Below are positions 10,033 through 19,880 of a stretch of DNA of 64,000 bases, one piece after another. Source of the DNA: Enterococcus faecium (GTDB taxonomy: Bacteria > Bacillota > Bacilli > Lactobacillales > Enterococcaceae); assembly GCF_029023785.1 (NCBI RefSeq), contig NZ_CP118955.1:990501-1054500 (forward strand), read 5' to 3'. Under the pieces are notes generated by a model that was not told the origin of the DNA, searched no databases, and saw only the letters and a list, made by a program, of their open reading frames with translations. The number at the start of each line of letters is the position of its first letter. Within the stretch, counting starts at the first letter, position 1. The translations under genes were made by a program, and so were the position numbers.

Positions 10033-12396
10033 ATGGATTATTCTAGTAAAGAATACTTTGATAAAATGACGGCTTGGTGGCGTGCTGCTAATTATCTTTC
10101 TGTTGGGCAACTTTATCTTAAAGATAACCCCTTACTGAGACGTACACTGAAACCAGAAGATGTCAAAAAACATCCAATCGGTCATTGGGGAACGATTCCT
10201 GGCCAAAATTTTATTTATGTCCATTTGAACCGAGTCATCAATAAATATGATTTGAACATGTTTTATATCGAAGGGCCAGGACACGGCGGACAAGTCATGG
10301 TATCGAATGCTTATTTAGATGGAAGTTACACAGAGATCTATCCAGAAGTAACGGAAGATGAGACAGGAATGCAAAAATTATTCAAGCGATTTTCATTTCC
10401 TGGAGGCATTGCTTCTCATGCAGCACCAGAAACACCAGGTTCTATCCATGAAGGCGGAGAGCTTGGATACTCTCTTTCACATGCAGTCGGAGCTGTATTA
10501 GACAATCCTGAAGTAATCTCTGCTGTCGTGATTGGTGATGGTGAAGCAGAAACCGGTCCTTTAGCTGGAAGCTGGTTCTCAAATGTCTTTATCAATCCAG
10601 TGATAGATGGAGCTGTTTTACCGATCCTTCATTTAAATGGTGCAAAAATAGCCAACCCAACGATCTTGGCACGTAAATCAGATGGAGAATTAGCAAATTA
10701 CTTTAACGGACTTGGCTGGGAGCCTTTCTTTATTGAAGGAAATGATCCAGAAAAATTAAATCCTGTTATGGCTGAAAAAATGGATCAAGCAATCGAGAAA
10801 ATCAAATCCATCCAAAAAGAAGCTCGCCTGAAGACAGCAACAGATGTCGTGATGCCAAAATGGCCAGTATTGATCGTACGCACACCAAAAGGATGGACCG
10901 GTCCAAAAGAATGGGACGGGGAACCAATTGAAGGAACCTTCCGAGCACACCAAGTACCGATTCCTGTAGATCAAGAACATATGGATCATGCAGATGCTTT
11001 ACTCCGTTGGCTGAAATCCTATGAACCAGAAAAATTATTTGATGCACAAGGACGTATTTTAGAAGAAATCAGAGAAATTGCGCCTACTGGTGACCAAAGA
11101 ATGGCAAAAAATCCTATCACCAATGGTGGAATCGATCCAAGACCGCTTATTATGCCAGATTGGAAAAAATATACTTTGCAATTTGAAAAACCAGGCTCCG
11201 TTAAAGCAGAAGATATGACCGAACTTGGTAAATTCGTTCGCGAGATCATTGAGAAAAATCCAGAAAATTTCCGTATATTTGGACCAGATGAAACAAAATC
11301 AAACCGATTGAATCAAGTTTTCAAAACGACAAATCGCCAATGGATGGAAAAAATCGAACCAGAAAATGATGAATGGCTTTCGCCATCTGGTCGCGTCATC
11401 GACAGTCAATTATCGGAACACCAAGATGAAGGGTTCTTAGAAGGGTACGTTCTGACTGGACGGCATGGTTTTTTTGCAAGTTACGAATCATTCTTGCGAG
11501 TGGTTGACTCTATGTTGACTCAGCACTTCAAATGGATACGGAAATCACATGACCTTTCTTGGCGAAAAGATTATCCTTCGCTGAATCTCATTGCAAGCTC
11601 AACAGTCTTCCAGCAAGATCACAATGGATATAGCCACCAAGATCCAGGAATATTGACACATTTGGCAGAAAAGAAGGCGGAGTTCATCCGTGAATATCTG
11701 CCTGCGGATGCAAATACATTGCTCGCAGTCATGGATAAAGCATTCCGCTCGTCAGAAAAAATCAATTTGATCATCTCTTCCAAACATCCGCGTGCTCAAT
11801 TTTACTCAGCAGAAGAAGCAGCCGTCTTAGTGAATGAAGGCTTGAAAATCATTGATTGGGCTTCGACAGCAAAAGAGGAGGAACCTGAATTGGTCATTGC
11901 TGCTGCAGGAACGGAATCTAACTTAGAAGCATTAGCAGCTGTAACTTTGCTGCTGGAAGAATTCCCAAAACTAAAAATTCGGTTCATCAATGTCGTAGAT
12001 TTATTGAAATTACGTCATCCAAGTCAAGATCCGCGTGGGTTGAGCGATGAAGAATTTGATCAATATTTTACAAAAGACAAACCGATCTTATTTGCTTTCC
12101 ACGGTTATGAAACATTGGTCCGCACGATTTTCTTTGATCGTCATAACCATCATTTAATGATTCATGGCTACAAAGAAAATGGAGATATCACGACACCATT
12201 TGACATGCGTGTAGTAAATGAACTTGATCGTTATCATTTGGCAAAAGACGCAGCTTTAAAAATCAAAGGAAGTCAAGCAGAAGATTTTGCGGAAAAAATG
12301 GATCAGAAATTACAAGAACATCAAAACTATATTCGTGAAAATGGTATTGATCTGCCAGAAGTATTGGATTGGAAATGGAAAAATCTTGACCAATAA
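10033..12396 (+). CDS. xpkA: Xylulose-5-phosphate/fructose-6-phosphate phosphoketolase
   Basis: 787-aa thiamine-diphosphate enzyme that cleaves xylulose 5-phosphate (and possibly fructose 6-phosphate) with phosphate to acetyl phosphate and a triose or tetrose phosphate; cytoplasmic. Family stretches are [34 protein letters not shown] residues, [15 protein letters not shown] and the ThDP motif around GDGEAETGP (about residue 172). ATG 10033 is preferred over GTG 10024 because AAGGAG overlaps the latter and sits 8-9 bases before the ATG. A weak promoter-like pair (TTTCAA 9976, TAGAAT 9998) lies upstream. Monocistronic, with a terminator at 12473. Confidence 0.95.
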   Translation: MDYSSKEYFDKMTAWWRAANYLSVGQLYLKDNPLLRRTLKPEDVKKHPIGHWGTIPGQNFIYVHLNRVINKYDLNMFYIEGPGHGGQVMVSNAYLDGSYTEIYPEVTEDETGMQKLFKRFSFPGGIASHAAPETPGSIHEGGELGYSLSHAVGAVLDNPEVISAVVIGDGEAETGPLAGSWFSNVFINPVIDGAVLPILHLNGAKIANPTILARKSDGELANYFNGLGWEPFFIEGNDPEKLNPVMAEKMDQAIEKIKSIQKEARLKTATDVVMPKWPVLIVRTPKGWTGPKEWDGEPIEGTFRAHQVPIPVDQEHMDHADALLRWLKSYEPEKLFDAQGRILEEIREIAPTGDQRMAKNPITNGGIDPRPLIMPDWKKYTLQFEKPGSVKAEDMTELGKFVREIIEKNPENFRIFGPDETKSNRLNQVFKTTNRQWMEKIEPENDEWLSPSGRVIDSQLSEHQDEGFLEGYVLTGRHGFFASYESFLRVVDSMLTQHFKWIRKSHDLSWRKDYPSLNLIASSTVFQQDHNGYSHQDPGILTHLAEKKAEFIREYLPADANTLLAVMDKAFRSSEKINLIISSKHPRAQFYSAEEAAVLVNEGLKIIDWASTAKEEEPELVIAAAGTESNLEALAAVTLLLEEFPKLKIRFINVVDLLKLRHPSQDPRGLSDEEFDQYFTKDKPILFAFHGYETLVRTIFFDRHNHHLMIHGYKENGDITTPFDMRVVNELDRYHLAKDAALKIKGSQAEDFAEKMDQKLQEHQNYIRENGIDLPEVLDWKWKNLDQ

Positions 12397-12472
12397 AATG
12401 ATAAAATCGATCCCGCAAAACAGAATTTTTTACATTGATTAAGAAACTGAAAAAATAAATAAAAAAAAACGG

Positions 12473-12506
12473 AAAAAAGACTGGAAGAATGGACAGTCTT
12501 TTTTTT
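12473..12506. terminator. Bidirectional terminator between xpkA and a small minus-strand peptide gene
   Basis: AAAAAAGACTG pairs with CAGTCTTTTTT around a 10-base loop. A-run on one side and T-run on the other let it work in both directions. Confidence 0.8.
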
Positions 12507-12530
12507 CGTTTTTGGGAAGTGAAAACCAAA

Positions 12531-12590
12531 CTATTTACCTGTAAGCCACCCATAAATCCAATCAAATGGTGCAAAGAAAAAATCTTCCAT
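12531..12590 (-). CDS. Candidate 19-aa aromatic-rich small peptide
   Basis: A 20-codon frame on the minus strand, ATG 12590 to TAG 12531, encodes MEDFFFAPFDWIYGWLTGK. A very strong ribosome-binding site (AAAGGAGGG) lies 6 bases upstream, a terminator lies just downstream (12473-12506), and a possible promoter (TTGACA with TATTTT 17 bases on) lies upstream near 12660-12690. Four Phe, two Trp and one Tyr with acidic N-terminal and basic C-terminal residues suggest a membrane-interacting or regulatory peptide. I do not recognise the family. The complete set of signals around so short a frame is the reason for calling it a gene. Confidence 0.5.
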   Translation of the reverse strand: MEDFFFAPFDWIYGWLTGK

Positions 12591-12723
12591 TCTATTCCCT
12601 CCTTTAAAAAAAACATAACATGATTTCTATTTACGTGAGCATGAATTTTGTTACGTTTTTATTGCCGAAAAATAAAAACCGTTCATTATGATGTCAAATT
12701 CGTCAGTAATTGATGCAATGTGT

Positions 12724-12745
12724 TATAATAATTCAGTTAAATCAA
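12724..12745 (+). promoter_or_regulatory. -10 element and leader of truB-ribF
   Basis: TATAAT stands about 35-40 bases before the chosen truB start; the -35 region (around TTCGTC) is poor. Its place argues against any truB start further upstream. Confidence 0.4.
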
Positions 12746-12765
12746 AAATGAAATGGAGAAAAGAC

Positions 12766-13689
12766 ATGGACGGGTTATTAACTTTATGGAAAGAACGCGG
12801 AATGACAAGTCATGATTGCGTATTCAAATTAAGAAAAATCTTACATACGAAAAAAATCGGACATGGGGGTACGCTTGACCCAGACGTAGACGGTGTGTTG
12901 CCCATTTGTATTGGAAAAGCCACAAAAGTTATCGAATATTTGACAGATTCTGGGAAAATCTATGTAGGCGAGATAACTCTAGGTTTCAGTACAACGACGG
13001 AAGATCGATCCGGAGAACGGGTAGAAACAAAACCAGTAGATATGTCTTTATCTGAAGAAAAAATAGATGAAGTGATGGCTTCATTTATTGGTGAGATCAC
13101 CCAGATACCACCAATGTACTCAGCGGTAAAAGTCAACGGTAAGCGGTTATATGAATATGCCCGCAATAATGAAACAGTGGAGCGTCCTGTTAGAAAGGCT
13201 CAGATTTACCGTTTTATCCGGACAAGTGAATTGACAAGAGACGAAGTGACAGGAACCATTTCTTGGCGCTTCGAAGTAGAATGCGGGAAAGGAACCTATG
13301 TCCGCACATTAGCTGTAGATACAGGCAAGAAACTTGGTTACCCTGCGCACATGTCTGATCTGACCCGAACAGCAAGTGCCGGTATGTCCCAGAAAGATGC
13401 TCTGACATTAGAAGAAGTAGCTCAAGCTGTGAAAAATGGGACAATCGATGATTGTTTGCTGCCAATAGAAAAAGGAGTGAAACGATTCAAACGAGTAGAT
13501 ATTACTGATGAAGTATGGCAGAAAGTAAAAAACGGTATGAGACTTAATTATACTGTATTTGCGCTCCCAGAAATGCCGTCAGAAGAAATTGCTTTGTTTT
13601 ATAAAGGCAAAGTTGTCAGTATCTATCAGCCAAACCCGAAAGAAAAAAACAAATTAAAACCTAGTAAAGTATTGAGAAATGAGGAATAA
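12766..13689 (+). CDS. truB: tRNA pseudouridine-55 synthase TruB
   Basis: 307-aa enzyme that isomerises U55 in the T-loop of tRNAs. The catalytic motif is GHGGTLDPDVDGVLP, with the nucleophile Asp within LDPDVDG (about residue 40). IPPMYSAVKVNGKRLYEYAR and the C-terminal PUA-like region are typical. ATG 12766 was chosen because GGAG lies 7 bases upstream and the protein then begins MDGLLTLWKERGMTSHD, the normal family start; an upstream ATG at 12688 precedes the -10 element. Forms an operon with ribF, 3 bases downstream. Confidence 0.94.
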   Translation: MDGLLTLWKERGMTSHDCVFKLRKILHTKKIGHGGTLDPDVDGVLPICIGKATKVIEYLTDSGKIYVGEITLGFSTTTEDRSGERVETKPVDMSLSEEKIDEVMASFIGEITQIPPMYSAVKVNGKRLYEYARNNETVERPVRKAQIYRFIRTSELTRDEVTGTISWRFEVECGKGTYVRTLAVDTGKKLGYPAHMSDLTRTASAGMSQKDALTLEEVAQAVKNGTIDDCLLPIEKGVKRFKRVDITDEVWQKVKNGMRLNYTVFALPEMPSEEIALFYKGKVVSIYQPNPKEKNKLKPSKVLRNEE

Positions 13690-13692
13690 CGA

Positions 13693-14634
13693 ATGAATAT
13701 CATCAAGATCAGACATCCTTACCAATCAGAACAAATTCCAGAAGACGATGTCGTTTTAGTACTGGGATTTTTTGACGGCGTGCATATTGGACACCAGAAA
13801 GTCATAAAGACAGGTATGGAAATTGCACAAAAAGAAGGATTGAAATTAGCATTGATGACTTTCAATCAGCATCCATCGATTGTCTTTAAAAAGATCGATC
13901 CTAGCAGCGTGAAATATTTGACTAGCCTTAAGCAAAAAGAAGAAAAAATGGCCGCTTTGGGTATAGATTATTTATATGAAGTTGATTTTACTTCTTCTTT
14001 TGCTCATTTAGCACCGCAGGAATTTGTTGATCAATACATCGTAGGGTTACATGCAAAATATGCTGTTTCCGGTTTTGATTATACGTATGGACCAAAAGAC
14101 ATTGCAGATGTCGCTCATTTTCCTGAATATGCCAAAGGAAGATTCAAAATCGTCACAGTTTCTAAAGAAGAAGAACAAGGTGAAAAAATCAGCTCTACCC
14201 GTATTCGAGGATTACTAGACAGCGGACAAGTAAAAGAAGCAGCAAAACTATTAGGTTGCACATATGAGGTAGAAGGGGTAGTTGTCCATGGCGATGCACG
14301 AGGCAGACTACTAGGATTCCCTACAGCAAATGTCAAAGTAAAGAGCACAGTTCATTTGCCTAAAGAAGGTGTTTATGTATCGGAAATAAAAATTGGGGAA
14401 ATTTGGTATCCAGCCATGGGTTCAATTGGACATAATGATACATTCGGTGAAGGACGGGAGCTGACTGTAGAATTGTATATTTTGGACTTTAATCAAGATA
14501 TCTATGGTGAACATGTCGCAGTACGCTGGAATCAATTTTTAAGAGATCAAGTGAAATTTTCTAGTGTAGAGGAATTGATTGAACAACTCAAAGAGGATGA
14601 ACAAGCAACAGCTGAATATTTTTCTCAGCAATAA
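13693..14634 (+). CDS. ribF: Bifunctional riboflavin kinase/FAD synthetase RibF
   Basis: 313-aa enzyme that phosphorylates riboflavin to FMN and adenylylates FMN to FAD. The N-terminal nucleotidyltransferase domain shows LGFFDGVHIGHQKVI and SSTRIRGLL; the C-terminal kinase domain shows GRLLGFPTANV and VELYILDFNQDIYG. Starts 3 bases after the truB stop with GAGGAATAACGA before ATG, so translation is probably coupled. The truB-ribF order is common in Firmicutes. Confidence 0.95.
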   Translation: MNIIKIRHPYQSEQIPEDDVVLVLGFFDGVHIGHQKVIKTGMEIAQKEGLKLALMTFNQHPSIVFKKIDPSSVKYLTSLKQKEEKMAALGIDYLYEVDFTSSFAHLAPQEFVDQYIVGLHAKYAVSGFDYTYGPKDIADVAHFPEYAKGRFKIVTVSKEEEQGEKISSTRIRGLLDSGQVKEAAKLLGCTYEVEGVVVHGDARGRLLGFPTANVKVKSTVHLPKEGVYVSEIKIGEIWYPAMGSIGHNDTFGEGRELTVELYILDFNQDIYGEHVAVRWNQFLRDQVKFSSVEELIEQLKEDEQATAEYFSQQ

Positions 14635-14707
14635 AACATTATGCATAAAATCTCTTGTTTATGTATAACTAGCAATTTCAATAAAATGGGTGATAAATAA
14701 GCCCAGG

Positions 14708-14876
14708 AAAGGGGCTGTGACAAAAGTCTTGTCACAGCCTTTTTTTCCAAATAAATGGTTTTTCAGAAGTAGCTTCTTCGGAAATAAGCCGAAATTTCAC
14801 AAAAATTTGAGAAGTAATTTTTGTAAATTACTTCTTATTTCTTGAAGCTGGCCACTTCTGTCACAACCTCTTTCTT
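14708..14876 (-). repeat. Full-length copy of a modular intergenic hairpin repeat
   Basis: Read on the minus strand: GAGGTTGTGACAGAAG, then AAGAAATAAGAAG, then GAAGAAGCTACTTCT (palindromic), then a GGCTGTGACAA/TTGTCACAGCC hairpin. Parts recur at 47271-47395 and 62258-62340. On the plus strand the hairpin at 14713-14746 ends truB-ribF. Confidence 0.6.
14713..14746 (+). terminator. Terminator after ribF
   Basis: GGCTGTGACAA pairs perfectly with TTGTCACAGCC around a 5-base loop, followed by seven T residues. It is one module of the intergenic repeat. Confidence 0.88.
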
Positions 14877-14904
14877 TATAGAAATAAAAGGACACTAGCA
14901 ATTC

Positions 14905-15814
<910 letters not shown>

Positions 15815-15826
15815 GGGTGAATAAAA

Positions 15827-16678
15827 ATGGGTTTATTGATTGCATTGATCCCGGCAGTTGGGTGGGGGATCCAGCCACTGATTTTGAAAAAGATTGGTGG
15901 CAGACCAACAAATGAGATATTAGGAACTGGTATTGGAGCCGTGCTCGTTGGCTTACTTGTTCAATTATTCGCTTCTCCAGCTGGTATTTCAGTGACTACA
16001 TTTTTGATTAGTTTACTTTCTGGTGCATTCTGGGTCATCGGACAAACAGGACAGTATACATCTTTCAACTTGATTGGTGTTTCTAAAACGATGCCAATTT
16101 CGACTGCATTACAGTTAGTCGGAACCTCATTGATTGGTGTCTTCGCTTTTGGAGAATGGTCTGGAAGTATGGGAAAAATCATTGGTGCAGCAGCAATCAT
16201 TCTTCTTGTATTTGGTTCTGCTTTAACGGCAATCAGTGATGATCCTGGAAAAAAAGGCGGTATCACAAAAGGAATCAGTCTATTAGCATCAACAAGTATT
16301 GGTTATTGGGTTTACAGTGCATTGCCCAAACTAGTTGATGCAAGCGGACTTTCCATTTTCTTTCCGCAAATGATCGGTGTCTTTTTAGGGGCAGTGATTT
16401 ATGTGATTTTCCGAAAACCAACCGCATTTTCTGAAGACAAGAGTTGGAAAGCAACAATAGTTGGAGCCATCTTCAGTGTGTCAGCATTGGCTTATATTTT
16501 TTCAGCAAATGAAAATGGGGTTGCTACTGCATATATCATTACACAGCTAAACGTAGTTATCTCTACATTAGGCGGTATGTACATCCTGCATGAAAATAAG
16601 ACACCAAAAGAAAAAAAATTAACGATTATCGGATTATTGCTGATCGTAGTAGGAAGCATGGTCACGGTCTTTATTTGA
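15827..16678 (+). CDS. glcU: Glucose uptake protein GlcU (GRP/DMT transporter family)
   Basis: 283-aa membrane protein with about ten hydrophobic segments. It begins MGLLIALIPAVGWGIQPLI and has the GRP-family middle GQTGQYTSFNLIGVSKTMPI. GlcU homologues import glucose without phosphorylation by the PTS, feeding glucose dehydrogenase; the pairing with gdh fits. ATG 15827 follows the gdh stop by 12 bases with AAGGGTGA as ribosome-binding site. Co-transcribed with gdh and terminated at 16753. Confidence 0.88.
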   Translation: MGLLIALIPAVGWGIQPLILKKIGGRPTNEILGTGIGAVLVGLLVQLFASPAGISVTTFLISLLSGAFWVIGQTGQYTSFNLIGVSKTMPISTALQLVGTSLIGVFAFGEWSGSMGKIIGAAAIILLVFGSALTAISDDPGKKGGITKGISLLASTSIGYWVYSALPKLVDASGLSIFFPQMIGVFLGAVIYVIFRKPTAFSEDKSWKATIVGAIFSVSALAYIFSANENGVATAYIITQLNVVISTLGGMYILHENKTPKEKKLTIIGLLLIVVGSMVTVFI

Positions 16679-16752
16679 GGATAAAGATGGTAAAATCTCA
16701 TTTATTAAAAAAATATTTGTTTGAACCAAACAGTAAGTACTTATAAAAAAAT

Positions 16753-16795
16753 AGCGCTAGAATTTCCAACATCTCTGGAATTTCTAGCGCTTTTT
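16753..16795. terminator. Bidirectional terminator between glcU and an HTH gene
   Basis: AGCGCTAGAATTTCCA pairs with TGGAATTTCTAGCGCT with one mismatch, 7-base loop, A-run and T-run on the two sides. Confidence 0.88.
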
Positions 16796-16801
16796 AATTG
16801 T

Positions 16802-17254
16802 TTAAGATACAAGTGAAATATCTGTCTGCATCAATAATTTTTCATTGATCCATTGACTAAAATTTACGACATGATTGAAGTTACCACCGATTAGTATCTC
16901 CGCATGATTGTCTTTATAAAGATCGTATTGTAAAAGACGGTCTTTTTTATTTGCGTAAACATCGTTATGGTACTGGACTAATTGTTCTCGGATTTGATTG
17001 ATTGCTGTAAAATCACGATACTGAAGGTTGAAACGCATCGTGATTGGTGCATTTAGCATGAATCGCTGCATTTCTTTTGCTGCTTCCTCTGCTTGATCTC
17101 CGTATAGGAACTCAAAAAGATTACGTTCAGAAAATTTCCATTGCCCGCCAACCTTTGTTCCTTTTAGTTTTCCTTCATGAAGATAATTTCTGATAGAACG
17201 TGTAGTAACACCTAATTGTTCGGCTAATTCATTTACTGAGTAAAAATCTTTCAA
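16802..17254 (-). CDS. MerR/excisionase-type helix-turn-helix protein
   Basis: 150-aa protein. Residues 1-50 form a MerR/excisionase-like winged HTH (YSVNELAEQLGVTTRSIRNYLHEG, then GGQWKFSERNLFEFLYG). The C-terminal 100 residues have no motif I recognise. It faces glcU convergently and has AGGAGGG just before ATG. It may be a regulator of metabolism or stress; no target is visible. The HTH type alone would also suit a recombination directionality factor, but there is no integrase nearby. Confidence 0.75.
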   Translation of the reverse strand: MKDFYSVNELAEQLGVTTRSIRNYLHEGKLKGTKVGGQWKFSERNLFEFLYGDQAEEAAKEMQRFMLNAPITMRFNLQYRDFTAINQIREQLVQYHNDVYANKKDRLLQYDLYKDNHAEILIGGNFNHVVNFSQWINEKLLMQTDISLVS

Positions 17255-17718
17255 TGTTCACCCTCCTATGTGAATGGTTCTACTGACTTAGTTGATATTT
17301 GCTTAATCACGAAATGTAGAAAGAACGATTTTAATTAAGGTCATTGTAAAAATCAAGTCAGAAAATTCTAACTTTTCTTTCTCTAAAGAAATTCGTTCTC
17401 TCCTAAAGTGATATTATATTTAAATATACCTGAAAATAATGGGCAGTATTATGAAAGATCACTGATATTTTCTCGTATTTTTTCCTTATTCAAAAGTTTT
17501 GCAGGAAAATTGCTGAAAAAATAATTTTACTAAGTGGAAAATTCAAAGCCATTCAATCAGTGATTTTTTTCAGCACAAGAAAGACTCCTTATAAAAATAG
17601 CAGATACTTTGTCAATTAAGTGTTTAACCAGGGATGATAAAAAGGATAGGATTGAACAAAACCTGTATAAGCTGATGAATAGTTTCCTCGCCAGTAAAAG
17701 GTTTATTCGTATAAAGCT
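17255..17718. other. 464-base gap without a recognised gene
   Basis: AT-rich. It holds a long inverted repeat (GCTGAAAAA at 17512 with TTTTTTTCAGC near 17574-17584) and scattered short stem-forming stretches. No convincing frame with a ribosome-binding site was seen. Confidence 0.5.
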
Positions 17719-18087
17719 TTATCGCCAAAATTTATCATGACCTTTTTTATCTTCAATATTAAATGAAATCAATTGTTCAATCAATTCCCAGTTGATTACA
17801 CTTTTCCAAGGAACTTTGATGACGTTATCCGTATATACGTAGCCTGCTTCTTGGATATTTTTTTCAAGGGCACGAATCGCTGCTTTTTCCGGTGCGATAG
17901 AAAAATGATTTTTAGCAAAACTAAATGCAATAATAAAGGTACCATGGTCAGTAAACATAGGTTGGTTCCATTTTACAGTTGTGTCTAGCTGGGGATACGT
18001 TTCTGTTATCTTAGCAAAAAGGTCTTTGATCTTTTGTTGATGTTCTTTTTCTTTGATCTGATTGATGATCGGCTGAAATTTTTCCAT
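17719..18087 (-). CDS. DUF1801/YdhG-type (frataxin-like) protein
   Basis: 122-aa small cytoplasmic protein of the DUF1801 fold, with the family core TVKWNQPMFTDHGTFIIAFS, FAKNHFSIAPEK and the aromatic/basic C-terminus. The B. subtilis YdhG/Fra member was proposed as a frataxin-like iron chaperone; the function here is not established. AGGCG precedes ATG 18087. Divergent from the YbaK-type gene at 18237. Confidence 0.75.
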   Translation of the reverse strand: MEKFQPIINQIKEKEHQQKIKDLFAKITETYPQLDTTVKWNQPMFTDHGTFIIAFSFAKNHFSIAPEKAAIRALEKNIQEAGYVYTDNVIKVPWKSVINWELIEQLISFNIEDKKGHDKFWR

Positions 18088-18173
18088 TCTAAAACGCCTC
18101 CATTAAGTGGTTTGATTTATTTTACCAGAAAAACAATAGTTATGTATAAAAAACGAACAAAACACAAGTAATG

Positions 18174-18202
18174 TTGTAACCGCTATATTTATATGATAAG
18201 AT
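18174..18202 (+). promoter_or_regulatory. Sigma-A-type promoter of the YbaK-family gene
   Basis: TTGTAA at 18174-18179, a 17-base spacer and TAAGAT at 18197-18202, 35 bases before ATG. Confidence 0.55.
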
Positions 18203-18236
18203 GTCTCAAATAATAAAATAGAAAAGAGACATAAAA

Positions 18237-18719
18237 ATGATTGACTTGGCAAAGAAATTCTTACACGAAAATATATATTTTGAGTTGTATCATCATCGAG
18301 CCATTTATACAAATGAAGATGCTTTGGTAATAAAGAAAGAACAAGGATTTACAGGTACAGAGACCAAAAGCTTATTCTTAAAAGATAAAAAAGATAATAA
18401 CTACGTATATCTGACTTTTACTACGAAACAAACGGATTTCAAAGCATTAGGGAAGATCGTCGGTAAAAGGCTTTCTATTGTTTCATCAGAACGCATGGAA
18501 GAACAAACGGGACAAAAGCAGGGCGCTGTTTCTCCGTTTGGTTATGAAAAACAGATTCCGATTATTATTGATGAAGAGCTCTTATCAAATGAAAAACTTG
18601 TTTTTGCACCAGGTAGACCAGATCAAACGATGGTCATCCAAACGGTTGACTTAAACAAAATCATCCAGCTACTTGAGATGCCGATATTTTTGATGCCGGC
18701 AAACGAAAAAAACAATTAA
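18237..18719 (+). CDS. YbaK/ProX-type aminoacyl-tRNA deacylase
   Basis: 160-aa protein of the bacterial trans-editing family related to the INS domain of prolyl-tRNA synthetase. Such proteins hydrolyse mischarged tRNA such as Ala-tRNA(Pro). Visible features are TGTETKSLFLKDKK, YLTFTTKQTDFK and the conserved GAVSPFGYE (about residues 98-106). ATG 18237 follows AAAGAG. Stands 36 bases before the LD-carboxypeptidase gene, with which it may be co-transcribed. Which amino acid is removed cannot be told from sequence. Confidence 0.82.
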   Translation: MIDLAKKFLHENIYFELYHHRAIYTNEDALVIKKEQGFTGTETKSLFLKDKKDNNYVYLTFTTKQTDFKALGKIVGKRLSIVSSERMEEQTGQKQGAVSPFGYEKQIPIIIDEELLSNEKLVFAPGRPDQTMVIQTVDLNKIIQLLEMPIFLMPANEKNN

Positions 18720-18755
18720 CCAAGTAAAATAGTGCATACTTGGAGGTGAAGCAAC

Positions 18756-19766
18756 ATGATAAGTTATCCATTATTAGAAAGAAATGCAACGATTGGGGTT
18801 ACTGCACCATCCTCAGGCGTATCAGAGGAACACCATTCGTTACTCGAATCAGCTTTAAAGAGAATGGAAGAAAAATCTTTCCAAGTAGTTACTGGAAAGA
18901 CGCTTTGGACGCAAGATAAGGAAAAATCAGGTCCAGCAAGAAAACGAGCAGATGAATTCAATCAAATGATGCAAGATGAAAATATCCAAATGATCTTTCC
19001 GCCTTGGGGAGGAGAATTATTGATTGAGATTCTCGATTTTGTCGATTTTGATGCTCTACAACCAAAATGGATAGTAGGTTATTCAGATATTAGTACGTTG
19101 CTACTTGCTGTCACATTAAAAACAGGGATAGCCACTGCACATGGAACCAACCTTATTGATTTAAGAGGAGAGTACTTGGATGAAACGACAGCAATGTGGG
19201 AAAGTGTACTGAAAACAAGAGAAGGAGAATCGATTCTACAGCAACCTTCTGAAAAGTATCAAAAAGAGTGGCCCCATGAGCATTCATCATCTTCTGTTTT
19301 CCATCTCACTGAACCAACAAATTGGCAATCAGTCAGCGGAGATGCAGTAAGGATGAAGGGACGATTATTAGGTGGCTGTATTGATACGATCAGTCATTTA
19401 ATCGGTACCCCTTATGGAGATGTCCAATCTTTTAAAAGAAAGTATAATGATGGAAAGCCGATCTTGTGGTTTCTAGAAAATTGTGAGCTATCGTCAGTTG
19501 ATTTAAGAAGATCACTTGTTCAGATGAAACTGGCAGGATGGTTTGATGGCAGCTCGGGGATCATGTTCGGTAGAAGTGCAGCAGAGGATTTGTTAGATTA
19601 TAAAATGAAGGATGTATATGAAGATCTGTCAAAGGAATTAAAACTACCGATCTTGTATGATATTGATTGTGGTCATGTACCGCCACAACTGACATTGATC
19701 AATGGTGCCTATGCAGAAGTAGCGGTAGAAGATAGAAAAGCGACTGTTTTGCAAACGTTTATTTAA
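18756..19766 (+). CDS. S66-family LD-carboxypeptidase/MccF-like peptidase
   Basis: 336-aa serine peptidase of the S66 family. Family members remove the terminal D-Ala from cell-wall tetrapeptides (LdcA) or cleave microcin C-like toxins (MccF). The catalytic Ser lies in GYSDIS (about residue 112), the Glu in the LENCEL stretch (about 240) and the His in CGHVPPQ (about 308). The N-terminal IGVTAPSSGVSEEHH is typical. No signal peptide, so cytoplasmic. GGAGGTGA lies 8 bases before ATG. The sequence does not decide between wall recycling and toxin immunity. Confidence 0.85.
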   Translation: MISYPLLERNATIGVTAPSSGVSEEHHSLLESALKRMEEKSFQVVTGKTLWTQDKEKSGPARKRADEFNQMMQDENIQMIFPPWGGELLIEILDFVDFDALQPKWIVGYSDISTLLLAVTLKTGIATAHGTNLIDLRGEYLDETTAMWESVLKTREGESILQQPSEKYQKEWPHEHSSSSVFHLTEPTNWQSVSGDAVRMKGRLLGGCIDTISHLIGTPYGDVQSFKRKYNDGKPILWFLENCELSSVDLRRSLVQMKLAGWFDGSSGIMFGRSAAEDLLDYKMKDVYEDLSKELKLPILYDIDCGHVPPQLTLINGAYAEVAVEDRKATVLQTFI

Positions 19767-19827
19767 AAAATTTTTTCCTGCCTTGGAGTTTATCAAAGAC
19801 CAACAAATCTAAATAGAAAAGAAAATG

Positions 19828-19861
19828 AAAGAAGCTGACAGTATTTTGCCAGCTTCTTTTT
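19828..19861. terminator. Bidirectional terminator between the S66 peptidase and lipoprotein genes
   Basis: AAAGAAGCTG pairs with CAGCTTCTTTT around a 12-base loop. Confidence 0.85.
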
Positions 19862-19880
19862 GTATGATCTATTAGAAATT

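Noticed and set aside
12688..12765. N-terminal extension of truB from ATG 12688
   Set aside because: The TATAAT promoter element lies inside it and the family start is at 12766.
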